Assembly (NCBI RefSeq): GCF_030730865.1
Contig: NZ_JAVALZ010000001.1
Coordinates: forward strand, 1,302,001 to 1,366,000
Direction: 5' to 3'
DNA length: 64,000 nt
Source: Uliginosibacterium sp. 31-16
GTDB lineage: Bacteria > Pseudomonadota > Gammaproteobacteria > Burkholderiales > Rhodocyclaceae
Below are positions 54,393 through 62,508 of this stretch, one piece after another. A program made the position numbers and the translations under genes. Below the pieces are notes generated by a model. It had not been told where the DNA came from. It worked only from the letters and a program-made list of their open reading frames with translations, and ran no database searches. The number at the start of each line of letters is the position of its first letter. The stretch's first letter is position 1.

Positions 54393-56525
54393 TTACAGCC
54401 GTGCGGAGAGCGGCTTGTTGTTATCGTCGATGTCTTTGAAGACGGTGGCGTTGAGCGCTGCAAGAAGCTGATTGAGCGCTTCTGCGCCGCCGAAAATTTG
54501 CACCCAGCGTGGCAGGCCGCCATTGTTCTTGAAGGCGGGAATCACGGCGAAGTGCTGCGGTTTGATTTCGCGGAACTGATCGGGGCTGGCTTTGATCTGC
54601 TCGCCCAATTGCAGCAGAAGCCGGAGCTGATCGCTATTGAAAGTGTTTTCCAGCAGCCAGGATTCGAAACGGGCACCCAGCAATTGGCGTTTCGCTTCGG
54701 CATCATCGAGCTGAACCATGTTCCCTGCCTCATCAATCGTCACCCAAGCGCGGCTGGTGGGATCAATGTGGTCAGTGATGTCGAGCATGAGTAACTTGCG
54801 AGGCTGCGACTTATACGGCTTGGCCTTTGGTTGCATGACGCCACCGTTCGCGTATTCAAGTTCGTCGCGGTGGTGATCCGTAACGCCCACGAAATCGAAC
54901 AGGGTGAAAACGGGTTTGTTCTTGGCCTTGCGCGTGCCGCGCCCCCGCATCTGCTGGTAGAGGATTTGCGAAGCGGTGAAGCGGGCAAAAATGAGATTGA
55001 CCACATCCGGGCAGTCGAAGCCGGTATCCAGCATGTTCACGCTGACCAGAATCTGCGGGTAGGTTTCCTTCTTGAAGCGCTTGATGATGGTGGCCGCATC
55101 GGGCGTGTCTTCACCATTGCCAAGATCGGACACCACGTAATCGGCATAGCGGATATCGGGGCTTGGCTTCTTGTCGGCAAAGGCTTCGTCAAACATGCGG
55201 GCCAAGGTTTCGGCGTGGCGCTTGGTGACGGCGAAGACGATCGTCTTGCCCATCAGGGGCTCGCGCTTGATGCCGCGATGATCAATAAAGCCGCCTTCGA
55301 GCACCTGCCGGTATTCGCGGACGATGGCACGGTTGCGCTCGGGGATGGTGAATTTGCGCTCCAGTGCAGCAGGCTCAACGATCATTTCGTCTTTGTCGCC
55401 AAAGGCCGCTTCGAGCAGGCGTCGCGTTTCGCCATCCACAGCAGACCAGTCGATTTCAGACTTTTTGACCGGGAAGCCGCCTTCTGCCGCCGTCTTGACC
55501 GTCTTGGCCTTGTAGATCTGGTAGGGCACAAGATGACCATCGGCGATGGCCTGGTGCATTTTGTAGCTGAAGGTAGGCTTGTCGACCTCGAAGAATTTGA
55601 GTGTGTCGCGCACGAAGGCGCCATCTTCCGCATCGCCGGATTCTTCAACGTTGGCAACGCAGGGCGTGGCGGTCAGGCCCACGGTGATGCCGTCAAAGTG
55701 CTTGAGCACCCCAGACCACTTGCCATAGATGCTGCGGTGGCATTCGTCGGTAATGATCAGATCGAAGTAGCCCGAGGAATACTCGTGGTACAGGTTGATC
55801 ATGCTCTGCAGGGTGGTGATGGTGATGCGCTTCTGGTCCTCAAAACGCCGCCCGGAGCGCAGTGTGTAGCAAGGGTAGTCGCGCAGGTGCTCGGCGAAGG
55901 CGTCTTCAGTCTGCAGGGCAAGCGGGATGCGATCCACCAGAAACAGCACGCGAGTGACCAGATTGGCATCGAACAGACGCTTGATGAAGGCAGCAGCGGT
56001 GCGAGTCTTGCCGGTGCCGGTCGCCATTTCGACCAGGAGCTTGCGGCGGCCTTGCTTGATCTCCTTACACAGGGTGTCGATGCATTCGAGCTGGTAATCC
56101 CGCTCAACGATGGTCTTGTCGATTTCCACTGTAAGCGGGTCGCGCTGGAGCTGGCGCGTGGCGACACGGCGTTCCAGATCGTCCTGTTTGAAGAAGGTGC
56201 TGACCGGGTGTGGATGTGCTTCGTTGCGCCAATCCCAGAAGCGGATTTCTTCACCGTTGCTCAGGAACACAAAAGGCACATTGAGCTGTTCGGCGTACCC
56301 GCGCCCCTGCATGGCGGCATCGGCAGGATTGATGGCGGCTTTCTTGGCCTCGATGACAGCCAAGGATCGGCCGTGCCGGTCGCACAGCACGTAATCTGCG
56401 CGAGTGCCATCCGGCAAAGTGTATTCATAACGGACACTCTGACCATCGTCCAGTTTCCAGCCAACGTCTTTCAGTTGCTGATCTATCTTGACGCGGGAGA
56501 AGGCTTCTTGCTGTCCGTTGGCCAT
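54393..56525 (-). CDS. hsdR: Type I restriction endonuclease subunit HsdR
   Basis: A 710-residue motor/nuclease subunit. The N-terminal nuclease has the D/E-xK site in RADYVLCDRHGRSLAVIEAKK (in parts). The helicase core shows Walker A MATGTGKTRTAAAF, DEAD-like TDECHRSIYG, LTATPC, and motif VI QMRGRGTRK. It is the first gene of the operon hsdR-hsdM-hsdS-DUF6161, an uncommon order. The frame appears intact. Confidence 0.94.
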   Translation of the reverse strand: MANGQQEAFSRVKIDQQLKDVGWKLDDGQSVRYEYTLPDGTRADYVLCDRHGRSLAVIEAKKAAINPADAAMQGRGYAEQLNVPFVFLSNGEEIRFWDWRNEAHPHPVSTFFKQDDLERRVATRQLQRDPLTVEIDKTIVERDYQLECIDTLCKEIKQGRRKLLVEMATGTGKTRTAAAFIKRLFDANLVTRVLFLVDRIPLALQTEDAFAEHLRDYPCYTLRSGRRFEDQKRITITTLQSMINLYHEYSSGYFDLIITDECHRSIYGKWSGVLKHFDGITVGLTATPCVANVEESGDAEDGAFVRDTLKFFEVDKPTFSYKMHQAIADGHLVPYQIYKAKTVKTAAEGGFPVKKSEIDWSAVDGETRRLLEAAFGDKDEMIVEPAALERKFTIPERNRAIVREYRQVLEGGFIDHRGIKREPLMGKTIVFAVTKRHAETLARMFDEAFADKKPSPDIRYADYVVSDLGNGEDTPDAATIIKRFKKETYPQILVSVNMLDTGFDCPDVVNLIFARFTASQILYQQMRGRGTRKAKNKPVFTLFDFVGVTDHHRDELEYANGGVMQPKAKPYKSQPRKLLMLDITDHIDPTSRAWVTIDEAGNMVQLDDAEAKRQLLGARFESWLLENTFNSDQLRLLLQLGEQIKASPDQFREIKPQHFAVIPAFKNNGGLPRWVQIFGGAEALNQLLAALNATVFKDIDDNNKPLSARL

Positions 56526-56540
56526 GCAGACTCCGAATGC

Positions 56541-56936
56541 TTAGTTCCAGATCTGGTCGAGATCAAACGAGAGTTGCCGGTGGTGGCGAACGGACAGTAG
56601 ATGCACCGTCTCATTCAGCCTCGCATACAGCAGCACGTAATGATTCAGGATGTATTCGCGCAACTCGGCATTATCCCCGATGTCATGGAGTTTGCCTTGC
56701 AGCTCATCAAGCCCACGGCTGACTTCGACAGAGCGCACAGGCCGCTCAAGGAAGGAACGCCCCATGTCGGGGAAGCGCTCAAGGTTGGGAATGACGGTGC
56801 CGGTCAGTTCGTCGAGCAACAGGTCGAAGGCGTTCGGTACATCAGCCTCTAGCAAGAACTGCTCGATGTCTGCAAGGTTGTGTTCGAAGTTGGCTGTGAG
56901 CTTGACGGTTATCTTCGGTGCGCCTTGACTCGCCAC
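56541..56936 (-). CDS. RelE/ParE-type toxin
   Basis: A 131-residue toxin of the RelE/ParE fold. It starts at GTG 56936, 2 bp after the antitoxin stop. Family traits are LTANFEHNLADIEQFL, IPNLERFPDMGRSF and the C-terminal YVLLYARLNETVHLLSVRHHRQ. The length is above the usual 90-100 residues. RelE members cut mRNA on ribosomes and ParE members poison gyrase; the sequence does not decide which. Confidence 0.82.
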   Translation of the reverse strand: MASQGAPKITVKLTANFEHNLADIEQFLLEADVPNAFDLLLDELTGTVIPNLERFPDMGRSFLERPVRSVEVSRGLDELQGKLHDIGDNAELREYILNHYVLLYARLNETVHLLSVRHHRQLSFDLDQIWN

Positions 56937-56938
56937 GC

Positions 56939-57238
56939 TCAGGCTCCCGTCTTGGCACGGCGGCGCTTGATGGCTTGCAGGCTGGCGCGGGCATCTTTGA
57001 CGCGACCGGCTGACACGTCGTCCAGCCCTTTGCTGGCCTCCGAGATAAGTAGCAGGTGAATGCGTTCGCGCTCCAGCTGGTGGTAGTAGTCAAGACGCCC
57101 GGCGTCGATCAGGGCGACATAGCTTTCGCCGTTCTTGGTGATGATTTTCTCGGAGCCGGCTCTGACCTGTTCAGCCAGATCTGAGAGCGTGGCACGTGCC
57201 TGAGAAAGGGGAATAACGTCACTTGCGGCGATGCCCAT
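56939..57238 (-). CDS. Phd/YefM-type antitoxin
   Basis: A 99-residue antitoxin. ATG 57238 follows AAGGAG at good spacing. The N-terminal DNA-binding half reads VIPLSQARATLSDLAEQVRAG and KIITKNGESYVALIDAGRL, classic Phd/YefM. The C-terminal part should cover the toxin. Expected to repress its own promoter at the inverted repeat upstream. Confidence 0.88.
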   Translation of the reverse strand: MGIAASDVIPLSQARATLSDLAEQVRAGSEKIITKNGESYVALIDAGRLDYYHQLERERIHLLLISEASKGLDDVSAGRVKDARASLQAIKRRRAKTGA

Positions 57239-57254
57239 GCTGGACTCCTTTTGC

Positions 57255-57309
57255 TGTACAAATGGTGCAAAACTTTGTACATCATATAGCCTGCGTGTTG
57301 CTCTGCCAA
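57255..57309 (-). promoter_or_regulatory. Promoter and operator of the toxin-antitoxin operon
   Basis: On the minus strand, TTGGCA (57304-57309) and TATGAT (57281-57286) with a 17-bp spacer make a strong sigma-70 promoter. An inverted repeat TGTACAAA/TTTGTACA (57255-57262 and 57274-57281) overlaps the start region, fitting antitoxin autoregulation. Confidence 0.7.
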
Positions 57310-57330
57310 GTTGCCCAACATGGGAGCCGC

Positions 57331-57355
57331 GCTCTCGGGAGAGCGTCCCGAGAGC
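57331..57355. terminator. GC-rich hairpin after the 192-aa gene
   Basis: A perfect 9-bp GCTCTCGGG/CCCGAGAGC stem with a 7-nt loop lies 13 bp past the stop of the gene at 57368. It lacks a U-tract. Confidence 0.45.
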
Positions 57356-57367
57356 TACGACCAAACA

Positions 57368-57946
57368 TCAAGTAGTACGTCTGCGGCGAATGTTTTCAAA
57401 CAGGTCAGCAAGGCCTTGAGCCGGATAGCCAAGGATTGTGCGGCTGCCGATCCTCGGGTTGTCGGAGCGAACAACGAAGGCCCCCTCTCGCAACATGAAG
57501 TCGGCGTCGTAGCCGACGAAGAAGCGTTCTGCGCTTTCTTCAATCACGAAGTCTTGTCGCCGCCCATGCCACGACAGACATAGCGCCAAGCCATCGTTAG
57601 CATCCAGAACCCAAGCATCTCCGTCTTCAGTCGAAAACAGCACACAGTGCTCCAGAGCAACAACATGGCTTTTGCCTGCCGCTGCCAAGCCAAGGATGTA
57701 TTCGACTTCCTTTAGGAAACTCACGTCGGACTGTTTGATGAGATCGGCGCGTAGCACCTCGCCAGCAGCCACTCGCTGAGCAGTCGCCTTCTGGCACCAG
57801 ATAACATGCCCCCAGTGGTTAAAGCCGTAGGCCCGCGCGACGCGGTCTTGTGCCTCCGCGAGCTTGATCTTCTTGAGACGGGTGGCTTTCTTGGCTGCTT
57901 GCCGCAGCTTTTCGACAAAGATGTCGGATGCAGGGATGAACCGCAT
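57368..57946 (-). CDS. Hypothetical protein with helical N-terminal motif
   Basis: A 192-residue soluble protein with GAGGAA before ATG 57946. The N-terminus (LKKIKLAEAQDRVARAYGFNHWGHV, in parts) resembles the short helical unit found before glyoxalase-like or ankyrin domains in proteobacterial proteins. The remainder shows beta-strand pattern (HVVALEHCVLFSTEDGDAWVLDANDG) without a known active site. Not recognised further. Confidence 0.55.
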   Translation of the reverse strand: MRFIPASDIFVEKLRQAAKKATRLKKIKLAEAQDRVARAYGFNHWGHVIWCQKATAQRVAAGEVLRADLIKQSDVSFLKEVEYILGLAAAGKSHVVALEHCVLFSTEDGDAWVLDANDGLALCLSWHGRRQDFVIEESAERFFVGYDADFMLREGAFVVRSDNPRIGSRTILGYPAQGLADLFENIRRRRTT

Positions 57947-58103
57947 GATGATTTCCTCATTCAGTGCGGATAGCACGGTGCCCGCTGCCGAGTCCGCAGA
58001 ATGGGATCTCATGTGAAGGTGTGAAGATCGTCCAATCCAGGTTCGCCGAGGCGGGCAGCAGGCGCCGATCAACGCCTGCAAAAATTCTACACCACGTGCA
58101 GGC

Positions 58104-58131
58104 AAAAAAGCCCGCAAGCGTGTGTGCGGGC
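58104..58131 (-). terminator. Rho-independent terminator
   Basis: On the minus strand a GCCCGC/GCGGGC stem is followed by six T, 17 bp past the stop of the C39-like gene. Confidence 0.82.
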
Positions 58132-58147
58132 TCATTGGGATCATTGG

Positions 58148-58651
58148 CTACTTGCCCTGCGTCTTGACCGTCGCCAGCCTCGTTACGCCGATGTACCAGG
58201 GCATCTTGAAGTCTTTCAGGTCACGGCGAACGTGATCCTTGGCGTCAATCCAGAATGCAGGGTCGATCACGCAGCAGTCACCAGTCTTGGCGCCCGGCGA
58301 ACTCGGGGTTCGGACAAACAGCACAGCACGCCCCAGCTCGGTCTCATCCGAGTAGTCGGTCAGGCAGATAGCGATGTTGTGTTCGATGTCCGTATAGGTT
58401 TCGCTGCTTCGCCAGATAGAAGCTGTCCAGCCGAGCGGCACGAGTACCTTAGCGAGCAGTGCATCATCGTGGAACCAGTAGGGTCCGTGCTCAGGAATAC
58501 GGCCGTAGTCAATCGCCACCTTCTTGACCTCCTCAATGGTCTTGCAGGTCAGGGCAGCAATACAGGCCCAGGCGCAGTCAAAGTCTGATTTCTGCTGAAC
58601 ACGCTTGTACGGAGGTTGTGCGGGTGAAGCGGTAGGTACGTTAGTGGCCAT
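58148..58651 (-). CDS. C39-like papain-fold protein, catalytic His apparently missing
   Basis: A 167-residue protein with a GGAG site. QQKSDFDCAWACIAALT gives the Gln20 and Cys26 of a C39-type cysteine peptidase, and CCVIDPAFW supplies the late aspartate (Asp130). Where the catalytic histidine is expected, the sequence reads LGRAVLFVR, so Arg108 replaces it. No signal peptide. It may be an inactive C39-like domain, an inhibitor or immunity protein, or a different papain-fold hydrolase. Confidence 0.55.
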   Translation of the reverse strand: MATNVPTASPAQPPYKRVQQKSDFDCAWACIAALTCKTIEEVKKVAIDYGRIPEHGPYWFHDDALLAKVLVPLGWTASIWRSSETYTDIEHNIAICLTDYSDETELGRAVLFVRTPSSPGAKTGDCCVIDPAFWIDAKDHVRRDLKDFKMPWYIGVTRLATVKTQGK

Positions 58652-58885
58652 GTTGGCGCTCCTTTTCAAAGTGAATGGGCGCACGACAACACCGCCGACT
58701 GGCAGAACGTCAGATGTGAGGCTGGGAGTGATGCTTGGCCGAATGAGTCCGAGCGGACCACCAAGCGGAATTGCTGTGCGATAGCCGGTTACAACCGGCC
58801 ACCGTTAGTAAGCCACGGGCAACGGCGAAGATCACGTATCGTTCAACTTTGCGCGCCTTGAGTTTTTCGCTGGCGACCATATAAC

Positions 58886-59680
58886 TCAGACGCAGTGATC
58901 GCATTTCACTTTCGGATTGCTGTACTGACTGAATCCAAAATGCGGATCACGGATACGAGCAGGATGTGTGTGACCAGCAATTAGTGCAGGCTCTATATCA
59001 CGGTACAGCACCAAACACGGGCTGCTATTAAATCCAAGATCATTTCCTGTGACAAACTGCCCCCATCCAGACAATACCGAACGGGTTAGCGAGATCATTT
59101 GGCTGTCCGGGAAGCAATCAATAGGCACGTGCGCCTCGAAAATCGTGGGTATTCCAATATCTCTGAGCCGAAGTCTGTAGTCCTCCCCGCGATGAATACG
59201 GCACAGACTTGCTGCCAGCGCCATAACGTACTCACTGCCTTGGATCAGATAGTGGCCGCAGTGTTGGACAAGTTCCTTTTCTTCCAGAAGGACCCATAGC
59301 TTTCCTTGCTCGCTACTTTTTCGATCTGAGAACTCATCAAGAGCCCTGTCCAAAGACTCTTTCGGAAGGTCCGCAAACACTTTGCGGAACGTAGCTTCGA
59401 TAGTGTTTGAAGACTGACCGAGGATGCCATCTGTTAAATAGGACCCCACATCGAGCGGCCGAGCCCCATGGAAACACCTGATGTGGGAGTAATGATCGTA
59501 AAACAGTTCAGCGAACAACGAATCTGCATCCTGCGGCTGCAGCCAATCGAAATTATCAGACCAACAGTCGGGCCGCTGCTTCTGAAGTCTCCTGACTGTT
59601 TTGCTCGTGAGTAATGACGATGCGTAATTTTGGACATCCGCCAGCCACTGCGTTCTTGAAGCCCAGTCGAACAGAACCAT
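58886..59680 (-). CDS. Hypothetical protein (264 aa)
   Basis: A 264-residue soluble protein with an AGGAG site. Not recognised. The segment SHIRCFHGARPLDVGSYLTDG resembles the HG(T/A)R start of ADP-ribosyltransferase-like folds, and a cysteine/histidine ending (KVKCDHCV) is visible. Both are weak hints. Divergence from neighbours and base composition suggest cargo. The 234-bp gap that follows (58652-58885) shows no gene. Confidence 0.5.
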   Translation of the reverse strand: MVLFDWASRTQWLADVQNYASSLLTSKTVRRLQKQRPDCWSDNFDWLQPQDADSLFAELFYDHYSHIRCFHGARPLDVGSYLTDGILGQSSNTIEATFRKVFADLPKESLDRALDEFSDRKSSEQGKLWVLLEEKELVQHCGHYLIQGSEYVMALAASLCRIHRGEDYRLRLRDIGIPTIFEAHVPIDCFPDSQMISLTRSVLSGWGQFVTGNDLGFNSSPCLVLYRDIEPALIAGHTHPARIRDPHFGFSQYSNPKVKCDHCV

Positions 59681-59763
59681 GATTCTCCTTGCGCCAAAAC
59701 CGTAGTCAGGGAGCCCTGACGTGGCAAGGATGCATCAACACTCCGTCATGAACAACTCAGGCG

Positions 59764-60498
59764 TTAGATTGGCCGAGCCATGACGATGATGTAGTCCCTG
59801 TCCTGGTACTTCAGATCAGACTTCGCAAAGTCAAAGCTGACAGCTTTCACGACGCCATCATCATCCGCGTAGAGGTTGAACGTGCCTGATCCTACGCCGG
59901 TTTGCTTCGGGCCGACCTTGAGGCGCGTGTCGTCGTCGCTCTTCGGGAAGTCGGACGAATCAATGATCTTCACTTGGTACTGCGTCAGGCTCCACGACTT
60001 CGAGAAGAACTTGTTGCTGACTCGCTTGGGCGCACCATCAAGCATCAGGGCATGACCATTGGCCTGCACTTTGCGCGTGTAGCCATCAGCGTACTTCCAC
60101 ATCACCACATCGCCGGGACGCAGTTCATCAATACGGGTCAGCTTGGTATAGAGCTGTCCAGCGCCAACGGAATCCACATAGTCGATGATGCTGTAGCGGC
60201 GCTCGAATTTCTTCGTCTGCGGCTTGGGCATGTCCTTGCCGTAGGCCATTTTCAGCAGGCTTTCGATGAAGCCGATGCAGTCCGTTTTGACGATGTACTC
60301 ACCGTTGGAGCCCTTGTCGGAAGGGCGCAATAGCGAACGCACCCCTTGAGCGTAATGCTCGTTGTTCTCTGGCTTTGTGTTCGCCAAGAACTCACGCGCC
60401 AACTCCAGATGCTTGGGAGCGACATCCTCTGCCAGTGCAATCGAACTGGAAGATACCGCCGCTAGACCGACAAACACCCATTTCAAAACTCGCTTCAT
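59764..60498 (-). CDS. Exported NlpC/P60-like protein
   Basis: A 244-residue exported protein: GGAGAGGG ribosome site, signal peptide 1-23 ending ALA. The NlpC/P60-like fold is suggested by Cys74 in KTDCIGFIESLLKMAYG and His149 in QANGHALMLDG, with RPGDVVMWK between, matching the Cys-His dyad of cell-wall amidases. The domain is diverged. A peptidoglycan hydrolase or effector role is a reasonable inference. Confidence 0.65.
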   Translation of the reverse strand: MKRVLKWVFVGLAAVSSSSIALAEDVAPKHLELAREFLANTKPENNEHYAQGVRSLLRPSDKGSNGEYIVKTDCIGFIESLLKMAYGKDMPKPQTKKFERRYSIIDYVDSVGAGQLYTKLTRIDELRPGDVVMWKYADGYTRKVQANGHALMLDGAPKRVSNKFFSKSWSLTQYQVKIIDSSDFPKSDDDTRLKVGPKQTGVGSGTFNLYADDDGVVKAVSFDFAKSDLKYQDRDYIIVMARPI

Positions 60499-60573
60499 AC
60501 CCTCTCCTGACTCGAAGTTCAAAAGCAGGCCACGCTGCTCGGAAGCCTGCCTACATCAGCATCGCAGAGGCCG

Positions 60574-60984
60574 TTAGCCTGCATTGCTCGCATTGAACAT
60601 ACCCGACCACGGCACGCTCAGTATGCGTCCGTCCTTGTCGGCATTGAAGTCGCCCTGATAGCCAAGGTAGTCGAGCTTCTGCTTGTCTTCATCGGCAGAC
60701 CAGCAACCATTGCCGACGATCTTGCCGGGCTGACCACCTTCATCTCTGTAGATCATGGCTTTTCGCAGGCCGAACCCCTCGGCACCTTTCAGCTTGCCGA
60801 TGTACTTGTGCTTGCAGGCTTCCTGCGTAAAGAGCACGAAGACGCCGTAAGAAGGCTTACTGCCGGGGATGTGCATGCCCCACGCGAACTTGTCGACGTT
60901 CTTCGCGTTCGGCTTTTCGTCTGCCGCACTGGCCGCAAAAGAGGCGAGCATCAGCGCGGCTACACAGAATGTTAGTTTCTTCAT
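60574..60984 (-). CDS. Small exported hypothetical protein
   Basis: A 136-residue protein with AAGGAG and a Sec signal (MKKLTFCVAALMLASFAASA). The mature part has three cysteines and a patterned core (SYGVFVLFTQEACKHKYIGK, GNGCWSADEDKQKLDYLGY). Family not recognised. It lies between the NlpC-like and LprI-like genes with the same orientation, so it is probably expressed with them. Confidence 0.6.
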   Translation of the reverse strand: MKKLTFCVAALMLASFAASAADEKPNAKNVDKFAWGMHIPGSKPSYGVFVLFTQEACKHKYIGKLKGAEGFGLRKAMIYRDEGGQPGKIVGNGCWSADEDKQKLDYLGYQGDFNADKDGRILSVPWSGMFNASNAG

Positions 60985-61007
60985 GAGTGCTCCTTGAGAT
61001 AGGTAGA

Positions 61008-61832
61008 TCAGTAACCAGCTAGCAGCCTGCCGAGCCAAGAACCGCCGCCCTTTTCCTCTTCCCGCTCCTTCTCCCACTCGCCTTGGCAGGCGTTGCACTG
61101 GTAGGCGAAGCGCATCGTCACGTAGGTGGTCTGCACCGTACGGGTTTTGTTCTTCCCGTTTCCGCTTGCCACCTGTTTCGTGCCGCGCCAGCGATCAGTC
61201 TCTTCGGCCGAGACGCGGCGGTACTTGGTTGATTTGCAGTGCGGGCAGCGGTTGCGGATTAACAAGTGCCAGCCAACGGCAGCCAATACCAGCACCACGA
61301 GTCCGATCAAGATGTACTTGTTGTTGTCCTTCTTTTGCTGGGCTTCGCGCTGAAGCTGTTCTTGCTGATTGCGCTGCTGGATGAGTTCGTACTTGCGATT
61401 CTCTTCCTCATAGCGGGATGGCGCCGCTGCGGCTTGCGGCTGGACTTGCGACGGAGCCTGCTTCTGCTGCTGGTCACTGCCTGCACTCGCCATCACGTTT
61501 TGCTTGATCTGCTCCCAGTTGCCACCGAGGGCTTCAATCTGGTTTTTGTAGGCCATGACCAAGCACTGCTTGTCCTGGCACTGGCCGAGGGTGTTTTGCA
61601 GCCAGTTAATCTGGCGCGCCTGCACTTGCGGATCGGTCGCGACCGCCAGGTCGTATTGCGCACCGAGGGCCTGATCGAGCTTTAGCAGCACCGGATCGGC
61701 ACAAATAGCTTTCTCGATTTCACTGGCGGCCCGTTCGCACTGAATCCCGGTCGCGTGGGCTACAGGCCCGGTCAGCAGCAAGCCAACCAGCGCCGCACTC
61801 AGAACAAGACTGCGTTGAAACTGCGCTTTCAT
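61008..61832 (-). CDS. LprI-like N-terminal domain, membrane helix and zinc-ribbon protein
   Basis: A 274-residue protein with a signal peptide (cleavage after VAHA, about 27). CERAASEIEKAICADPVLLKLD is the LprI-type (DUF1311) repeat known from lysozyme-inhibitor proteins. A Gln-rich linker follows, a membrane helix (ILIGLVVLVLAAVGWHLLI, about 173-192), then a zinc ribbon (CPHC and CNAC pairs). That layout of periplasmic lysozyme-inhibitor-like and cytoplasmic zinc parts is unusual. Confidence 0.72.
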   Translation of the reverse strand: MKAQFQRSLVLSAALVGLLLTGPVAHATGIQCERAASEIEKAICADPVLLKLDQALGAQYDLAVATDPQVQARQINWLQNTLGQCQDKQCLVMAYKNQIEALGGNWEQIKQNVMASAGSDQQQKQAPSQVQPQAAAAPSRYEEENRKYELIQQRNQQEQLQREAQQKKDNNKYILIGLVVLVLAAVGWHLLIRNRCPHCKSTKYRRVSAEETDRWRGTKQVASGNGKNKTRTVQTTYVTMRFAYQCNACQGEWEKEREEEKGGGSWLGRLLAGY

Positions 61833-61859
61833 GGTTCTCCCTTCAGGTTTGGAATACGG

Positions 61860-62372
61860 TTAAACGGACAGCTCTTGTTCCGACAAATGCGTTTTGTGCT
61901 GGAAGCCGAAAGGCAGCAGAACGACGTTGCCGGGAAACTGGGAAATCACAACGTTGTAGGAGCGGACGACGGCGTTGTACTGCTCGCGCCGCTTGACCAG
62001 ATCGGCCTCGACTTGAGCCAGCTCCTGCATCAGTAACTCGTAGAGGCTGTCTGCCTTCAGCTCGGGGAAATCCATTCGCAAGGACGCCAACCGTTCGACG
62101 ATGCCGGGCCTTGCTCGCTCGCGGCCCGTGCCGCCGAAGTCAGCCGAGACCCGTGTGCTGATAGAGCTTTCATGCAGACCGTAGGACTCGACGATGGAAA
62201 TCAGTCTGTCGATCAGATCACCACGCTTTTTGCGGAGCACCGCGATGTTGGAACTGACCTCAGGAATCATCATCAGCAGCCGCTGCACCTCGTTGTAGAG
62301 AGTGACGCCATACCCGGCGATCAGCAGCAGACCCACAACAGCCAGCCCAAAAACCAACTGCTCAGATGTCAT
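61860..62372 (-). CDS. LemA family protein
   Basis: A 170-residue membrane-anchored protein. An N-terminal helix (VFGLAVVGLLLIAGYGVTLYNEVQ, in parts) is followed by the LemA helical bundle: LRKKRGDLIDRLISIVESYG, SLYELLMQELAQVEADLVKRREQYN (in parts) and VVRSYNVVISQFPGNVV. An AAGGA site selects ATG 62372. LemA function is unclear. It heads the minus-strand cluster of exported and membrane proteins. Confidence 0.82.
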   Translation of the reverse strand: MTSEQLVFGLAVVGLLLIAGYGVTLYNEVQRLLMMIPEVSSNIAVLRKKRGDLIDRLISIVESYGLHESSISTRVSADFGGTGRERARPGIVERLASLRMDFPELKADSLYELLMQELAQVEADLVKRREQYNAVVRSYNVVISQFPGNVVLLPFGFQHKTHLSEQELSV

Positions 62373-62418
62373 CCCGCGTCCTTTCTTGGCGGATAAAAAT
62401 CGGCGAAATCCTTTAAAC

Positions 62419-62475
62419 CACACGCATAAGTGTGATTGTCGCGCACTTTAACGAAAATCACACGCATAGTGTGTG
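62419..62475. promoter_or_regulatory. Paired palindromic operator-like sites
   Basis: CACACGCATAAGTGTG (62419-62434) and CACACGCATAGTGTGTG (62459-62475) are near-palindromes 40 bp apart in the divergent space between lemA and the XRE gene. Spacing of about four helical turns fits cooperative binding by the XRE regulator. Confidence 0.6.
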
Positions 62476-62508
62476 GAGTTGCACCCCGGCGGACCGAAGA
62501 CTCCGGGC

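Noticed and set aside
54831-56600. 589-codon plus-strand open frame opposite hsdR
   Set aside because: It is the antisense shadow of a clearly functional HsdR with all helicase motifs; GC-rich codon use opens such frames.
58710-58904. Small minus-strand frame in the 58.7 kb gap
   Set aside because: No ribosome site, overlaps the end of the neighbouring gene and has no family pattern.
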